Part shown: piece after piece, positions 1 through 14,200 of the stretch
How positions within the stretch are numbered: the first letter of the stretch is position 1
How the letters are laid out: each line of letters opens with the position of its first letter
Assembly: GCA_013397935.1 (NCBI GenBank)
Contig: VZRN01000256.1
Location: 310,001-374,000, forward strand
Source of the DNA: Dasyornis broadbenti
Lineage: Eukaryota > Chordata > Aves > Passeriformes > Dasyornithidae
Direction of reading: 5' to 3'
DNA length: 64,000 bases
Program-made: the position numbers and the translations under genes
Notes under the pieces: model-generated
The model's input: only the letters and a program-made list of their open reading frames with translations
What the model was told of the DNA's origin: nothing
Database searches by the model: none

Positions 1-762
1 TACAGGCATATTTACCTCCTGTTCTTTTAAACCATGTAGTATCAGGACGTCTGGCACACATATTAAGGCACTTGTCAACAAAGCCCTGCCTCAGTATTCA
101 CCGATTATGATGAGCACTCCACCAGTTTGTTTTTTAATCCCTGTTATGTACTTCACCATATTACACAGAAAAAAAATCCATTGTTTCCTTCCCCTTCAAG
201 CAGACACCGTGGTCAGCACAACGTCATCCCTTTCATATTCAAGACCATGAGCATGCTACAGTACCACACAAGTTACTTCATCCCTGCTTCAAACATCAAG
301 TCTGTTACTACTGCCTCAGGAACAGCTGTGCAGAGACAATCCATACTGGGTATATGCACGGAATCAGTCCCTTTAGTTAAAGAAATGTTCTAAGACACAG
401 TTGAACAGTTCGTACGAAATGAGTGTCACATGCTGTCATTCAGGCCCTATGTGAACAATTTGCCCGAGCCAGTGCTGTAATTTCTTGCCCAAGGAATGAG
501 ATTCCCACGCTCATGCATCAGTGTGATACACGAAGATCTCACGTAAGAAATGCAACAAGGGTAGGGATGACTGAAGATGCAGCAACACCTATTTCCCCTT
601 TCATTTATCTTTTCAACCTTTACAAAAGCTCCACACCCTATCATACAACAAATTATAAATGGCATTTTTCTCTTCTAATTATTTTAAAATCAAGTAACTA
701 GACCAGCTATTATTAAAAATGAGTCTCTTGTAGACAGTTATAGTAAGATTCTTCTTTTGAGG
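1..762. other. Downstream flank of SOD2, no gene seen
   Basis: AT-rich sequence beyond the likely SOD2 poly(A) site. The open frames here are short, lack splice logic and resemble no family I know. Longer alternative SOD2 3' UTRs, as known in mammals, could extend into it, but nothing in the sequence proves this. Confidence 0.5.
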
Positions 763-768
763 TTTATT
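763..768 (-). terminator. SOD2: Probable SOD2 poly(A) signal
   Basis: TTTATT on the + strand reads AATAAA on the - strand, about 350 bp past the SOD2 stop codon. It is the only canonical hexamer I see between the stop and the left edge, so the short SOD2 transcript probably ends about 10-30 bp to its left. Confidence 0.55.
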
Positions 769-1114
769 TCTTTATAGCAACAGTAGCACGTATTTCCACT
801 TAGGTATTTTAGTGCAACAAGGAAATCCATTACCTTATTAAGCTTCAGCAAGGTGACCTATGTTTCTATATGCAATGGAACAGATTACAGTGTCTCCCTT
901 TGTTGCACAACAGTTTAAAGCTTCAAAACTCTAAGTAAATACCTCTCACAGAATTAAACAAGCAGACACTTTGCTTGATTATGAAATGTTTTTGTTGGAT
1001 GAGTGAAGTGCTTTCTGCAGGAGAACGATTCATTTGTAAGCCACAGGCACTACTACAAGAGTGGTATCAGAGCAGAACTGGTAACATTTTACTAGTCTGT
1101 GCAAGAATTCCACT

Positions 1115-4100
1115 CTACTTTTTACAAGTTGCATATCTTGAAGATACATTCTCCCAGTTGATGACATTCCAGATGGCTTTCAAATAATCAGGTCGAACAT
1201 TTTTGTATTGAAGATAATAAGCATGTTCCCATACGTCAATGCCTAGCAAAGGAATGAGACCTGTAAAAAAAGAGGATAAATATTGTAAATGTATGAAAAC
1301 ACACTTTACATGTAAAGTTTTATATTGCATCCCCAAGCTGTACCCCGTTTCTGAGTCTTAATCTGCAGAAGACCAAGAGCTCTGCAGCACATGGGTCCTT
1401 ACTGCAGTATTTTACAAAACTGTGCTCACACACACACTGCATAAACTCAAAGAGCTGATTCAGGTAAACACATCTATAAATACTCTATAACCATCTTGAA
1501 GACATAGACGAAACCAGACTAAGTAATTTTTGAAAGGTTTTTATCTTTTGCACAGTTATGTAAACACTTTCAAAAAAAATTACACTATGAAGGTTTCTTG
1601 CTACACCAGCTTGCCTCTAATACTTTAATTACAAGCTATTCATTAGGTGCCCAATTACCTCCTTGCTGTTGTGCTAAAATAACCTTGTCAACTGAATTTT
1701 TAATGGTAAATTTTCGTGAGAGGGAGGGTGAAATTTACCCCTATTATGCTCTATGTCCCTATACTAAATCTATGATTTCTTTTCCTCTACTGATAGGAAA
1801 TATATAGACTGTTGACAATACATGAAATTCCTTAGCATTCTCTGTGAATTCTGCAGAACATCTCTGAAAGGTATCTGCAAAATTATCTGGGCAAACTGAC
1901 ACTGCAGGACGGTTCTCACCGGCCATGACCTCTTCCCTCTGTAAAGGGTGTCCAGCTTGCCATTACCACTTCCATGTCTCTCTAAGCAAGTAAGAAAATC
2001 TTGGAAAGAGATCACTGCCAGTACTGTGCTGTGCTGCTTGTCCAACTGTAACACATATCCTAGGCTAATGTGGTTGACACTCATTACTGTCAATATAAAG
2101 GAAGCAAATTATAAGGCTCCATTTTAAACCTAGCCTAGATAGGAACAAGAGTTACTATGTTCATCTTCCCCTCTCCTGTTGTCTGGCCTCTGCTGACAGT
2201 GCTGTGAATAGCCACTCTGCCAGAGCAAAAAAAATCTGAAGGCAAGAAGCTTAATCTTGCTTGATACACTCAAGTTACTCCAGTTACTCAAAAATCCAAG
2301 GAAGCCAAAGCTAAAATTATTGCCAAGCAAAAAATACTTTCACAGTATGGCATCAATTTTCCCTTGGACAAGAAAAACACTTAAAACTACTGCTCTTCAC
2401 AGTTTTTAAGTCCTGCTTTACAAATGCTGCTCTAAAAGTTGTGTTTTCACTTCTGCTTGGAGAGACATTTAGTTTTCCAGATCTATTTTTCCACCAATTT
2501 CTTCTCAGCATTGTCCACATACCACTTTTCAGATCTCATACACTTGCCTATCAGATCTACAGAAGTAGAGGGGAAGGAAAGAAACCCAACCTGTTGTTCC
2601 TTGCAAAGGGTCTTGATTTGCACAAGCTGCTATCTGCAGGCGCCCCTGCTCTTTATTATAGCCAAGCCACCCCCAGCCTGATCCTTGAACACCAACTGAC
2701 ACAGCTGTCAGCTTCTCCTTGAAGTTTGCAAAGGAACCAAAGTCACGCTTGATGGCTTCCATCAATTCTCCTTTAACAGAAAAAAAGCACAAAAAGATCA
2801 CAGGCATATAAAACTCAATCAAAACCTCTCAAGTGTATCACAACAGTTTTTGTGAGATCTGTACTATAGGGCCTTTACCTTTAATTGCAGGTCACTTGTA
2901 GGTAATCAGTATTCTATCCTCCCCAAGGGGATTCCTTCCTTTAAGCTTTAACTGCTAAACTATCATATTCAAACTGGAGCATAACTCCAGCCACTAGGCT
3001 GGGTGGGTCTGCAGCACATTTCTTCCCTTTCTGTGAAGCCAGTACATACAGTAAATTAATTAGCACAGCTTTGTACAACTATTTTCTCTTATGAAGGTGG
3101 AAAGGACATACACAGCAATAGCCAGGTATTCTGCAGTGTATACATAATAAGCTCTAGAAATTAAAAACACTTTTTACAGGACTAGTTTTTTATACTCTTG
3201 GCTTACATCCCCAAAACACCCCTGAATACCTCGAAATTTTCCTAACTGTCACATAGAAATACGAATTAACTCTGAAAAATAAAGATCCTTTAGACTCTTT
3301 CAAAGAGCAAAAATAGCACCAATTCTACCCATTAATTAAAACCAATGCAATAAACCACTGTAACAGGCACTGACCTTTAGGCTCCCCTCCTCCATTAGGA
3401 GAAAGGTTTGTCCAGAAGATGGTGTGATTGATATGACCCCCTCCATTGAACTTCAGTGCAGGCTGAAGTGACACCTGAGTTGTAACATCACCTAAGGACG
3501 CAGAAGATAAAAATACATAAATAAAACAATTATCATCACCACAGTAGGCAATAAGTTTCTACTAAGCCTCCACTGATTTCCAAAATCTTTCAACCAGCAT
3601 GTAACTTAACAATTGAAAACGTAAGTTTTGTACTGTTATCCATATTTTAGACAGTCACAGACAAACTGTATCAAAGATTTATCTCTGACCTTTTCTTATG
3701 CTGTAATAAGTGATCTGCAATATTGCAAGTATGAGGCAGCCCATACTACATACTCCTCAGGACCACTAGGAACCAGAGATGGAATTTGACCATTGTCCTT
3801 AAAACAACACTATTTGTGCTGCGGAACTTTGCACTGGGAAGAAAGAAAAAACCATGGAAAAGCGGTAAGTTGCCCTTAAGTTACAGCAAAAGTATATTGG
3901 AATTTTTTGGTACAGAGTCCATAGACAATTCAGTAAACCAAGACAAGAAGCTCAGAGGTGCTCAACAGAGTAGTCAGCTCAGTTTCTCTAAGTCATTTGT
4001 TTCCTTGTAAGAGTGCATCACAGGTCACATGACGGTCAGAGAAGAGCAGGGAAAACTATGGTAGGAACAAGTTTTCACTGAAAATAAGTTTCAAGTTAAT

Positions 4101-7100
4101 ATCCTTCAATTAGCAAATCTGACACAATTTGATAGGCCAGTAGTCAGAACCAGTTTATGTTAAAACAAAGTCCTGCACTGTCACAGTGCACACTCATTTT
4201 CAAATGAACTGACAACATAAGCCAACAGGATAGCTTTTATTTGAGTTTTCTACACAGATACAGATAGGTGAAGAACATGTTAAAAACAATCTGAAGAGAA
4301 TACTTTATTTTCTGTTGCTGAACTGGAGACATTGACAACATTCTGCTGTCTGCAAAATACATTAGATAGTGATCAGATGTGCTATGTAACCCAACACTGA
4401 TATACAGCCCAGAAAGGTTTTTGACTGTGCTCAGTTTTAAGTATCAAAAAAAAAAAGACAATATTGACAGAATGAGGTGGCAGTTCAGACTTTGCCCTGG
4501 TCTTAGAATTTTTTCTAATGAGGGTCAAAATACTGCACACAGTATACTGGGATACCAATTAGGAAAAAGACAAACAAACAAACTGCACAATCACAAATAT
4601 CCCAAGTAATTATTCATCTGCTTTGGTGTGCATGACCATAACCAATAAACAACCCATTTGGAAAATAATCCCTGCAGAATCCTTAAGGAAAAATTAATCT
4701 CTATCTCTAGGTAAAACATTTCAACAGCAAGTGATGAGATGCTATCAAAAACTATGGTTTTAAAAAATAACTCAAAGGATCCACAACACTGCTGATATTT
4801 CTGCTAACCACAAATTCTGCCTCCACGAGTGACTGAAGCCTTGGTCATTAAACAGCAGCAGCAGCCACACTGTATTCTTACCGTTCAGGTGCCCTCCCCA
4901 GTTGTATTTCCACTAATTACATCTCCAAAACACACCCTTCCTGGATCTGCCACTGGCAGGGCAAGGCAGCAGTCAGTCTTGATCACCTGATTCCCAAGCA
5001 AATCTCACTAGCTCATTAATTCGGACCGTATGGGTTATTTTTAGACTTACTTAGATACTTGAAAATCCCCATTCTCTATTCAAATACATTGGCAATTAAT
5101 TATCAAGGGATACATGGTTCAGGTTTACTCAAATATCAGCAATTCTCACTTTCACCCAAGCCCAAGCAGTTAAATTCCACTGTGAAGCCATCTGGTAAGC
5201 AGACAGAAGTGAGTCCATAAAGTAATAATTTCTTTGAGGTAAGCGGGTATCTTTTAAGAAGATCAACACAAGAGCAAAAAAACCCAGAAAATAATTTACC
5301 TTCTTAAAAAGAGATACATGTTATTTCACATACTTTCACCAGTCCAATAGAAAGATTTAACGTTTAGAAAAAACATATCTCGTGTTTTAGTGTAGCTCTG
5401 CTACAATTGCAAAGTTTTCGCAAAAGGCAGCATATATCAAGTTCTGAGATTCTAATAAAAAATTCCATGGTGGCTTGCTGCATATTTAGCGTCTCACATG
5501 GGCTTGTGACCTAGATGACCCCTTAATCTGACCCAGTAACATAACTGACACCCAAATTCAGGACTCTCCACTGCATGTTGCATACATTAACTAGATGTTC
5601 GTCTTACCTCCCCTTGTAGGCAACCAATATTATTTACCAAGACTAAGCAGAGCATCTGATGTGAAAACCATCAAGGCACACAAATTTCACTTTATCCAGC
5701 TCTGCTACTAACCTTTCATTGCAAAATACTTATTCAGCAAAATGACTGCAATTTCCTACTGACTCAGTCTTTGTTCAGTTCAAGTTACTAATGAAGTATG
5801 GGCTAAATGCACAACAATCAATAAATCTTCTAGTTTTACAGCACTACAGAGATCAGAATCCATGCTTTTTACTTGCATTCCATTTCCAATTATCAGCACC
5901 ACTGAAGTTACAATAAAAGATTTTTCCCTAACAATATTGCAATGACATAATCCAAAACTTTGTAAAGAAACTACTTCCCTTTTATTTTTTTGAGCCTATG
6001 CTTATCTATGCCAACAAGCTTCCATCTCACCTGCTGACTGCAGATATACAAACCTTTTGCAAGTGCCTCTTTGTACTTCTCCTCAGCAACATTCAGATTG
6101 TTCACGTAGGTGGCATGATGCTTGCTGTGGTGCAGCTGCATGATCTCTGCATTAATATGAGGTTCCAGAGCAGCATAGTCATATGGCAAGTCAGGAAGAG
6201 TGTGCTTTTGCCTAGAAACCAAGCACCCCAATGGTGCTGCCAACTTAGCACTGCTTCTAGAAGACAAAAACACAGAAGGAAGTAGTCTTATTCGGTAAAA
6301 CTTGGACTTTGGCAGTGAAACAGACTGAAACCACTGCTGTTTTTGATTAGCTGCTCCAAATACCTGGGGTGGTATCTTAGCCAAAGAGGTCAAACTTCCA
6401 TTTTTCAAGAGCTTAAAGCAAGCATACTTTGGAGCTTAACCGCAAAGATGAATTCACATAAAAGTCACAGATACAGGGCTTTGCAGTGCAAAACTGCTGC
6501 TCCTCAAACTAAGCCCCACGCCACTGCAAAGACCCATGCACCCTTCCCAACTGTGCAGGTGAGGGAAATGCAGGGATAGCAATGAAAAGCCAGTAGTAAC
6601 GTGCTGACATTCAAAGCTTCGCCTAATCTTTACTGATTAAAAATAGAAGCAAAGATGTCACTGAAGTGTCCTTCCCTCGCTATCCACAAGGTCCCTGTAC
6701 TGGTAAATAAAAAGGCTAAAAAAACCTCCATAGTCACCGGGTTGCTAGGACTGAATCTCTCCAGCATTAACACCGACATGTGCCTCCCTATTATCACAGG
6801 GGCTAGCGGGAACCCACACGGGGCGCCACGGCCGCGATGCCCAGCACAGACACCATGCAGGATGTGTTACCCATCCCCATTTTAACACCTCACACTTGTC
6901 ACGCCACAAGACAAGGGCCACGGCGAGAGGAGAATCGCCTGGCCAGCAGGACGGTCAGCTCCTGAGGCCCTCCGCCGTATCGCTGGTGACCTTGACATAA
7001 GCCAGGGACACACGGTGAGCAAAGCCTTCAGGACCCTGAAGAGCAGCCGAGCGCGGCGACCCCAGCCAGCAAAGACGGGTCTGACAGCCCCGTGTCAGGC

Positions 7101-7438
7101 CACCAGAGCCCCTCGGCGCAGGGCGCGGGCAGAACCTGGAAGGGCTCAAGGACGACGGCCAGCAGTACCCGCCCGGGCCGGCGCCCACCCGGCGGGACAG
7201 CCGGCAGCAGCGCGACGTCCCTGCAAGCGAAATGGCGCGGGGCAGACACCGAGGGGCGAGAAGACGACCCTCCCGCCGCGTCCTCCACCGCTCCTGCCCT
7301 CCCGGCCCCGGCTCGGCGGTGGAGGGCGAGGGCGGTGCGGCCGCCGTCCCTGGGCGCGGGGCTCTACCCAAGCCCACGCTGCCCCCGCGGCGATATAAGC
7401 CGCTCTCACCTGCTCGCGGCAGCAAAGCGGCACAACAT
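1115..7438 (-). CDS. SOD2: Superoxide dismutase [Mn], mitochondrial (SOD2), complete, 5 exons
   Basis: Mitochondrial matrix enzyme that converts superoxide to hydrogen peroxide and oxygen. Coding exons on the - strand: 7410-7438, 6054-6256, 3375-3491, 2591-2770, 1115-1260; 675 bp, 224 aa (human 222). All introns are GT-AG and the internal exon sizes (117 and 180 bp) match the mammalian gene. Exon 1 gives MLCRFAAAS and, with the start of exon 2, forms a basic, hydroxylated presequence that would be removed before KHTLPDLP. Expected Mn ligands are present at H52, H100, D185 and H189 (GIDVWEHAY), and the gateway Tyr is at Y60. The C-terminus RYATCKK closes with TAG. The ATG at 7438 lies in a GCCGCC Kozak context. 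Identity is certain; the exact transcript ends are not. Confidence 0.97.
2927..2936 (+). promoter_or_regulatory. kappa-B-like motif in SOD2 intron 3
   Basis: GGGGATTCCT fits the NF-kB consensus except for the last base. Mammalian SOD2 has a cytokine-inducible intronic NF-kB enhancer, but in intron 2, whereas this site is in intron 3. A single motif can easily occur by chance. Confidence 0.15.
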
Positions 7439-7600
7439 GGCGGCGTCTGGGGCCGTGCGTGACTCTCACGGCGCAGCCGCGGCCCGCCCACCCTCCGCCT
7501 CTGCCGTGGGGGCCGAGCTCAGCCGAGCCGCTGCAGGTGACACACCCCGCGGTCCCTTCCTTCTTCGAATGGGGGCAAGTAGCATGTCTTAGCAGTGGGT
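6800..7600 (-). promoter_or_regulatory. SOD2: SOD2 CpG-island promoter
   Basis: GC- and CpG-dense block containing exon 1 of SOD2, with several GC-box-like runs (ggcgg, cccgcc) and no convincing TATA box at a suitable distance. The sequence around the start codon read on the + strand, AACATGGCGGC, also fits the YY1 consensus. The transcription start is probably within about 100 bp to the right of 7438. No + strand gene is seen starting from the island. Confidence 0.75.
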
Positions 7601-10600
7601 GTAGGACGTCGCTACGAACAGAACTGCTCAGAGAGTCGTTATCTTAAAACTCAGGCCCTCAGTAGTTCCAGCCGAGGCGAGGCTGCATCAGCGCCCCTAC
7701 GAAGCAGACAAAATGCCGCCCGGTGCCTGTGCCCCCGAGAGGTTACAACAGCACAGCACAGCACAGTTGGGCTTTAAAAACCTGCCTTGCGAAGACCCGG
7801 TTCTGGCAGTTCAGTGACGGGACCAGCAGCACTAAAAAATACCTTTCAAGCTATTTCGTCTACGACTTACTTTTGTTGGTTCATTTCCGTTCTTTTACCC
7901 GTTTTTTGTACATCTTGTTTCCCCAGCATCTACTTTCCTCTTGGCAGCGAATCAGCGGCCTCTGGCGCTCATGAAAATCTTTCACTCCATTACCTAAACC
8001 CCATCAACTAAAATAATCGGTATGGTTAGGGCAAAGGAGCCCAAAGACCCATTAAAAATTGGGTCTCCAGCGAGGTCAGGGAGGAGAGCTCATCCCTCAG
8101 AGTTAGGAGTCACTCTGCAGACAAAAACATTACGCAAAATTTAAATTGTATGGAATTTGTCTCTGCTACCACCAAACCTTCCATCCTTATATTCTGTCTT
8201 TTTAAATAAATACATATAGTCTTACGATCTTAGAGCACCCACATTTACTATATTATAAAAACTCAAATTATAAAAACTCAAATGACAAAAATTCAGTGGG
8301 GGCTAAGCCTGAACAATTTTGTTGAGAATAAATAACCTTGTCTTGCCAGTTGCCAGGAAATACACCCGGAAAGACCCACACAGGGAATCCCAGCTCACTC
8401 TAAAGCAGTTTTCATCCCTCACTTCTTGAGGCATCCTAGAAAGAGGATGGTAATTCAGTTTCTCTGATCAGCCAGCAGTGCTCTTGTGGGAATCTGAGCA
8501 GTGAAAGTAACTGCTTTAGCAGTAGCTAAGATGGAAGACAAATTGTCCATGATCAGCAAGTTGTTTTTCCCTCCCTGAATACTGAAAGTACATACAGCAA
8601 GATATGGGTGCTATCTAATTTTTAAGAGGAATATGTTGTATTTATTGAATCAACAGAAGGTCATCTTTTGTTAAAACAAAACAATTATGTTCAGGATTAT
8701 TGTTATAATACATGCATCAATAGCCAGGCAAGAATATTAATATTACAGGCTTTAGCATTTGCATATGTACTGTTATACTGCAGTTCACTAATGCTTGTAG
8801 CAAGTGTTCCATGAAAGCAAGTCAATTATGTAATCATATTATACATTTTATTAACTGGCACAGTTGCTGGGTTGCTTTAATTTTTGGAAGGAAAAAAAAA
8901 AAAAAATCAGACAAATAAAGCACCTCAGACTGCTTATTTAGAAGATACCTTCTAAGCAGAGGATGACAAGGTGAATGGCCTGTCTTACAATTATTTTCTT
9001 TTAACAAGGTAACTTGGAGTCTGAGGGTATAATTCATATTTCTGCTTGTTTACTATTTAAAAGTAACATACCAGTCTTGAGAAAATCTCATGTAAAGATC
9101 ATTTTAAAGTCATGAATGTCCTGTAATACCTGACAGATTTCAGTAACAAGCCATCACCTCCTGAGAGCTTTACCTTTTCTTAACAACCACAGATTTCCTC
9201 ACAAGGCTTTTTACCATTTGATCAGATAAAGCCTGATTACTATACTATGTTAAGAGCATTTGAAGCTTCTTACAAGTATATATTTTACTATGTAAAGGAT
9301 TGAGGATGTACATATACACACATGCTACGTAAGTAAGCAATATGATACTAACATCAAATAAAATTCACCATCAGGGACTTCCATGAACTAAAAATTCCTT
9401 TGGGTGCCAGATACCAGTACCATTTTATATAGGTATTTGTCACTTCCCTTTCATGCATTCAGCTGCTATTTTTCTGGCAGTAAGGCCTGAAGCAATATTC
9501 AAAAAGCAACCGGGTATCACCAATGGAATTTACACTTCCAGTGACCACTACCAAGCGCTTTTAGAACATTGATGTGAACTCCAGGGAATTAAAACAGCAG
9601 TGTTGCTAGACACGGACTAGCATCTCTTAAATACAGACAATAGTAGATGGCAGCATTTTAATTACATCCATTTGTCTTGGACACTATTACTGCAGACACT
9701 AATTGTCATACACCACTTAAAAATGCTACCACAGAAGCCCTTCTATAATCTAGGAATTTACTGTAACTGTAAATTTAAACGAAGTTAAGGGTGCTCTAGA
9801 ATTCTGGAGAAATACTGATTTAAAAACAAGTCCGTTTCCACAGTGAATTGCAAAGCAGTAAGCTATTTTGTATTATTTTAGTGGCTACATATGCATTAAT
9901 TTTATTAGTCATCTGGTAATTACAAGATTCACAGGTAGAAAAATGTTGAAACTGGACTTCAGTCCACCCTAAAATACACCACTACGTACTTCTGTCTTAC
10001 CTTTGAACAGTGCTTTTGCATCTCCTTGCTCATGTGCTACCATCACTAAACTAGTAGGTAAAAAAATAAACACCCAAAATCCAGGTTCTGCAATTCATAG
10101 CTTATTGCTACTGAACAATAAAAATATGCTTAATTAAAGGTGATTCTTTCATTCTCTGCACCTGTTAAGAAATCAGTCTCCTCAGGCAGGCATTTAAAAA
10201 CAAAGTTATATCCAGTTTAAAAGGCTGAATTACTAATTCCCTATGTTTTGTAGTTTAAATTGTGCATTTACCTGTTAGGTACTTCCAGCTTTTGGTTTTG
10301 CCTTGGTTTGTTTTTTGGTTTGTTTTTTTAATCATTAATAAATTCAGGTTCAAACTTTTAAGGTTTACTTTTACTAAATTTCTCCTTTCCACCTGCCCCC
10401 CACCCTTTTTTCTGCCAATAAGGACAAAACCTGTGGAACAAGCACTATCAAGCTGTCCCGAAATTAGTGTTAGTACCTGTAACTTCATGTATTTGACATA
10501 TGCTGTATCAGATAGAATTGACACAGAAACAAATTCAATTCAAATGCAAGTACTATAAACACACTGCATACAAATAAGTAATGTAAGCCAATGCAGAACA
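7601..10600. other. Spacer between SOD2 promoter and WTAP 3' end
   Basis: Mostly AT-rich, with a 15-base A run near 8891-8905 and a short gcaca repeat at 7746-7765. No coding exon, RNA gene or recognisable transposon was found. Part of it could be a longer WTAP 3' UTR, since WTAP is transcribed towards it. Confidence 0.5.
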
Positions 10601-10626
10601 ATGAGGAAATTACATTATTAAAAGTT

Positions 10627-10632
10627 TTTATT
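10627..10632 (-). terminator. WTAP: Probable WTAP poly(A) signal
   Basis: AATAAA on the - strand, about 620 bp beyond the WTAP stop. It gives a 3' UTR of roughly 640 bp. Confidence 0.55.
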
Positions 10633-11248
10633 TAGGTTTGGTCAGTACAGGTAAGATAATATTGGAGTCACAGAGCAATATGCATCAACAGGATACAACA
10701 GTTCTTAAAAACTGAGTAACTATGCACACAATTTATAAACATTCGGTCACCTAAGGAGAAAATGCACAGATGTATGGTGGGAAAAACTGTAATTAACACT
10801 GAAACTACTACAGGACTCCTTCGGTAAGTCCATCTTTTTAGTGATAAAACTACTGTACTGGGCAAACTTGGCAGTCATAAACCCACTATTATGACAAATC
10901 TTGAAGGTGGTGTTAAGTATAACAGTATGAGTAAGAATGCCCTTACACAGCACAGGTTCTAGATATACACAGATTTGTACAGACATCATTTATGTTATAC
11001 TTTATGGAAATAATTTCCATTTCAACTTCACATTAACTCATATAAAAATAACTTGAGCTACACAAACGTCCTTTTAGCAACATTCAACGTAATTAACTGG
11101 TAAAACTTCCAAAGTGGCAGAGGTATTGAAGCAAAAAGAAACCCACAAAAAGGCAAAATTGTGACAAGTATGCACTAATTTAAACGGCTTCTGGACAGTA
11201 TCCTCTCCCAATTTCAATGACACTGTATAAAAATTTTGCAGAAAAATG

Positions 11249-14200
11249 TTACAAAACTGAACCCTGCACATTTACACTGGAGTCCAAACCATTCTGGACA
11301 TGACGAGAACCCACAGTTCTGTTACCTTTCATGCTCACTGTTTTCTCCTCTTGAGGATCATGATTGGAGTCTGTGTCATTTGAGTGGTGAGTGAGAGAGT
11401 TTTCACTGCCAGTGGGAGAGTCTACACTTTCATACCCAGTACTGAGCTGGTTTATGTAGCTACCACTTCCTCTACCAGTTCTATCTTCAGAGTGGTTGGA
11501 CAGCTTATTACCATTCCCTGGAGAAGCCGGGAAGTCATCTTCTGTGCTGCTACCCTCCCTATAAAATCCAGGCCCAGATGTCCGCTGATGGGAGGAGCTG
11601 CCATTGCTTGGTCCATTTGCCAGGCGGCTGCAGTCTTTGCCCACAGCCTCTCCCTGGTCTGTGGGCTCAGAGGAGGGAGTCCTGCTGGTACCTGGGTTGG
11701 AGGCCTGGGACTGCTGCTGCTGGTACTGTGCCAACTGCTGGCGAGTCTCCTTCAACTGCTGCTGAAGAACTAGAATGGTACTCTGCATACCCTCAACCTC
11801 TTCATCAAGCTGGATGATGAAGTCATTCAATTCTATGTAAAGAAAACACATTTGTTGCAAACACTTAATAGCCCATATATAGCTTGAATCTCAGACAAGA
11901 AATTAAAACCCCATAACTCAACATTTTATGCTGAAATTTTTCAATGAACTGAATTTTTCAGCCAGGTATGCACTGGTTTTGATACTCTGCCTCTGAAGGA
12001 GAAAATGCTTAACAACTGTGATATCTACCTATTTTGTATACTGCTATTCAAAATATGTAAGAAAAATTTAATTTCTGGGCAAGAAAAGATAGAAAAAAGC
12101 TCAAATATTACTCAAATAATATTATATATAATATTACCCAAATAATTAATATTTTGCAAGTAGATTCTAGTGTGTCTGCTTTTACACAAGTATAAAACCC
12201 TAGCAGAAATACTGTAAAAGTGAACCACATCCACAGATAACAGATCTGAGTAAATAGGCAAAAGCCTATTAAGTAGGAAAAAAAAACAAGTGTGTTTTTT
12301 CATCCTATTTCAAGGAAGTTTCAGTTCCTACTGTGCCTAATTCTTTAACTCCTTCAAGAGAAGACACAAAAAGACCTTCTTACCAATCAGAGTGTTAACT
12401 AATTTCACCGGGTTTTAATATTTATGTATCAGGAAAAGGTTTTTACAATTAGGATTGCATTCTGGAACAAAACAAGTTTGACCTCAAAACAGTAAAAGAA
12501 ACACCGACTCAGTCTTTAATTCAACTGCACCATCAGTATGACAGAGCAAATAAAATGCAAACTGCTTAATATTGTAAATATTAAAAAAAGAATGTGTTCT
12601 TGCTGCTATGGAAAACAATCATTAGGAAAACTGTTACGACAGGATTGTCGTCATCTTGAGTCATATATAGGGAAGAGGCAATTCACTTCTGGAGATTACC
12701 ACATTCAAAAGCATAAGTCTTTAAAGAATGTCTACATCTGCTTCAATTATGTACTTGATAAATTTTGTTGAAATACTTTATCAAAACAGTAGTTACTATT
12801 CCCACAAAATGCCATTATGCAATCATTTACCTTAAGGGTTCTAGTTATTTTATACTGCTACTTTCTCAAAAAGATGAAAATATGATCAGAGTAAGATCCA
12901 TCCTAAAAATGCAGGGTATCTCAGACTTAGATATGATTCCATATCTCTATCTTACAGACTTCAGATGTGAAACAAACAAGGAGAAATTCAGGTTTATGTG
13001 ATGTCTAGATAGGTTATATCACCAAATTTCAGATAACCTACTCTAACGTTCTATGAAGAGCCACTTACACTATGCAGAACTCGAGACTGAAGACTTTTAA
13101 GCTTGCATTTTCCCCTCCATTTAAGTATGCAAGAGGCCAGAGTTTTTAGGTAATTTCAATTTAGGTTTGCAGTGTCGCAAAATTTGAACTGTAACACGAG
13201 ATACTTTCATTCATCTGAGTTACTTAAGGAAAAAAATAATCTGTTTTTCATATTCTTAGGCATTGTTAAAAAGTTGCTGATTTTTAAAATAAATTCCAAA
13301 TGAGTCAGAGTTAACAAGAAACTTTCTGTTCTCAGTGCATGTCTAGGCTTTATGTAATATTAACAGCTTTCATCTTGCCAATTCACCAATAATGTGTGCA
13401 GTCTAAACACTCTCTATTAAATAGCAAGACTCACAGTACAAAAAAAATCTCATTTTCAAACACTGCATTACTGGAGATATGAATCCCACCAGTTTCCCCA
13501 AAGTTAAGAATTTTTTTCTTTAACTAAGACTACAAGTTAAGACTTACTATTGTCATAGTTTACTCAATATTGCCCTTTCATTCTGGCAAAGATAGTTTTA
13601 TATTATGGGTATCATCAGGAAATTAAACTTGCAGAAGTGCAAGGCAACTTCTATTTTCATTAAAAAAATCCCTTACCATCCTGACTGCTTTTAAGTTCCT
13701 CACTATATTTCTTCTGTAAAGCCAACTCTGCCTCAAGCTGTGCAATACGTCCTTGGGACAGCTGCCTTCCAAGCTCTTGATTCTCCTGGATAAGCATTCG
13801 ACACTTCGCCATTAACTTTTTCCCTGTTTGGCTGCAAAGGAAAGAGCCATCTATCACAAAATGAATATAAAACCTTCAGTTACTTCCTCAATCACAATTA
13901 CAGACAAAAAGGAGATGCAATTTCTGCATGTCACAATTCAAGGAACATTATGCCTCAACATAATTGTCATAGCAGAAAGTCTCCCTATAGTTACCACATG
14001 CTGTTCCAACGCCAGTTCATCTTCTGTCGCTGTCCCACAAAGTGGAAGGCAAGTTTTATTACTGAAAATATGAATAAGCATATTGTTCTTTTTTTGATAC
14101 CAACATCTGGATTATCATTATGCACAATCTTGCATGTGCTAATTCTTAGCTGAGTTAGATATTTGATTAAAGATGTGCTTTGCAATTCAAAAGATCAAGT

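Noticed and set aside
6955..7592. Open frames of up to 178 codons around SOD2 exon 1
   Set aside because: They overlap in several frames of a CpG island and conflict with the clear SOD2 exon. No family is recognisable.
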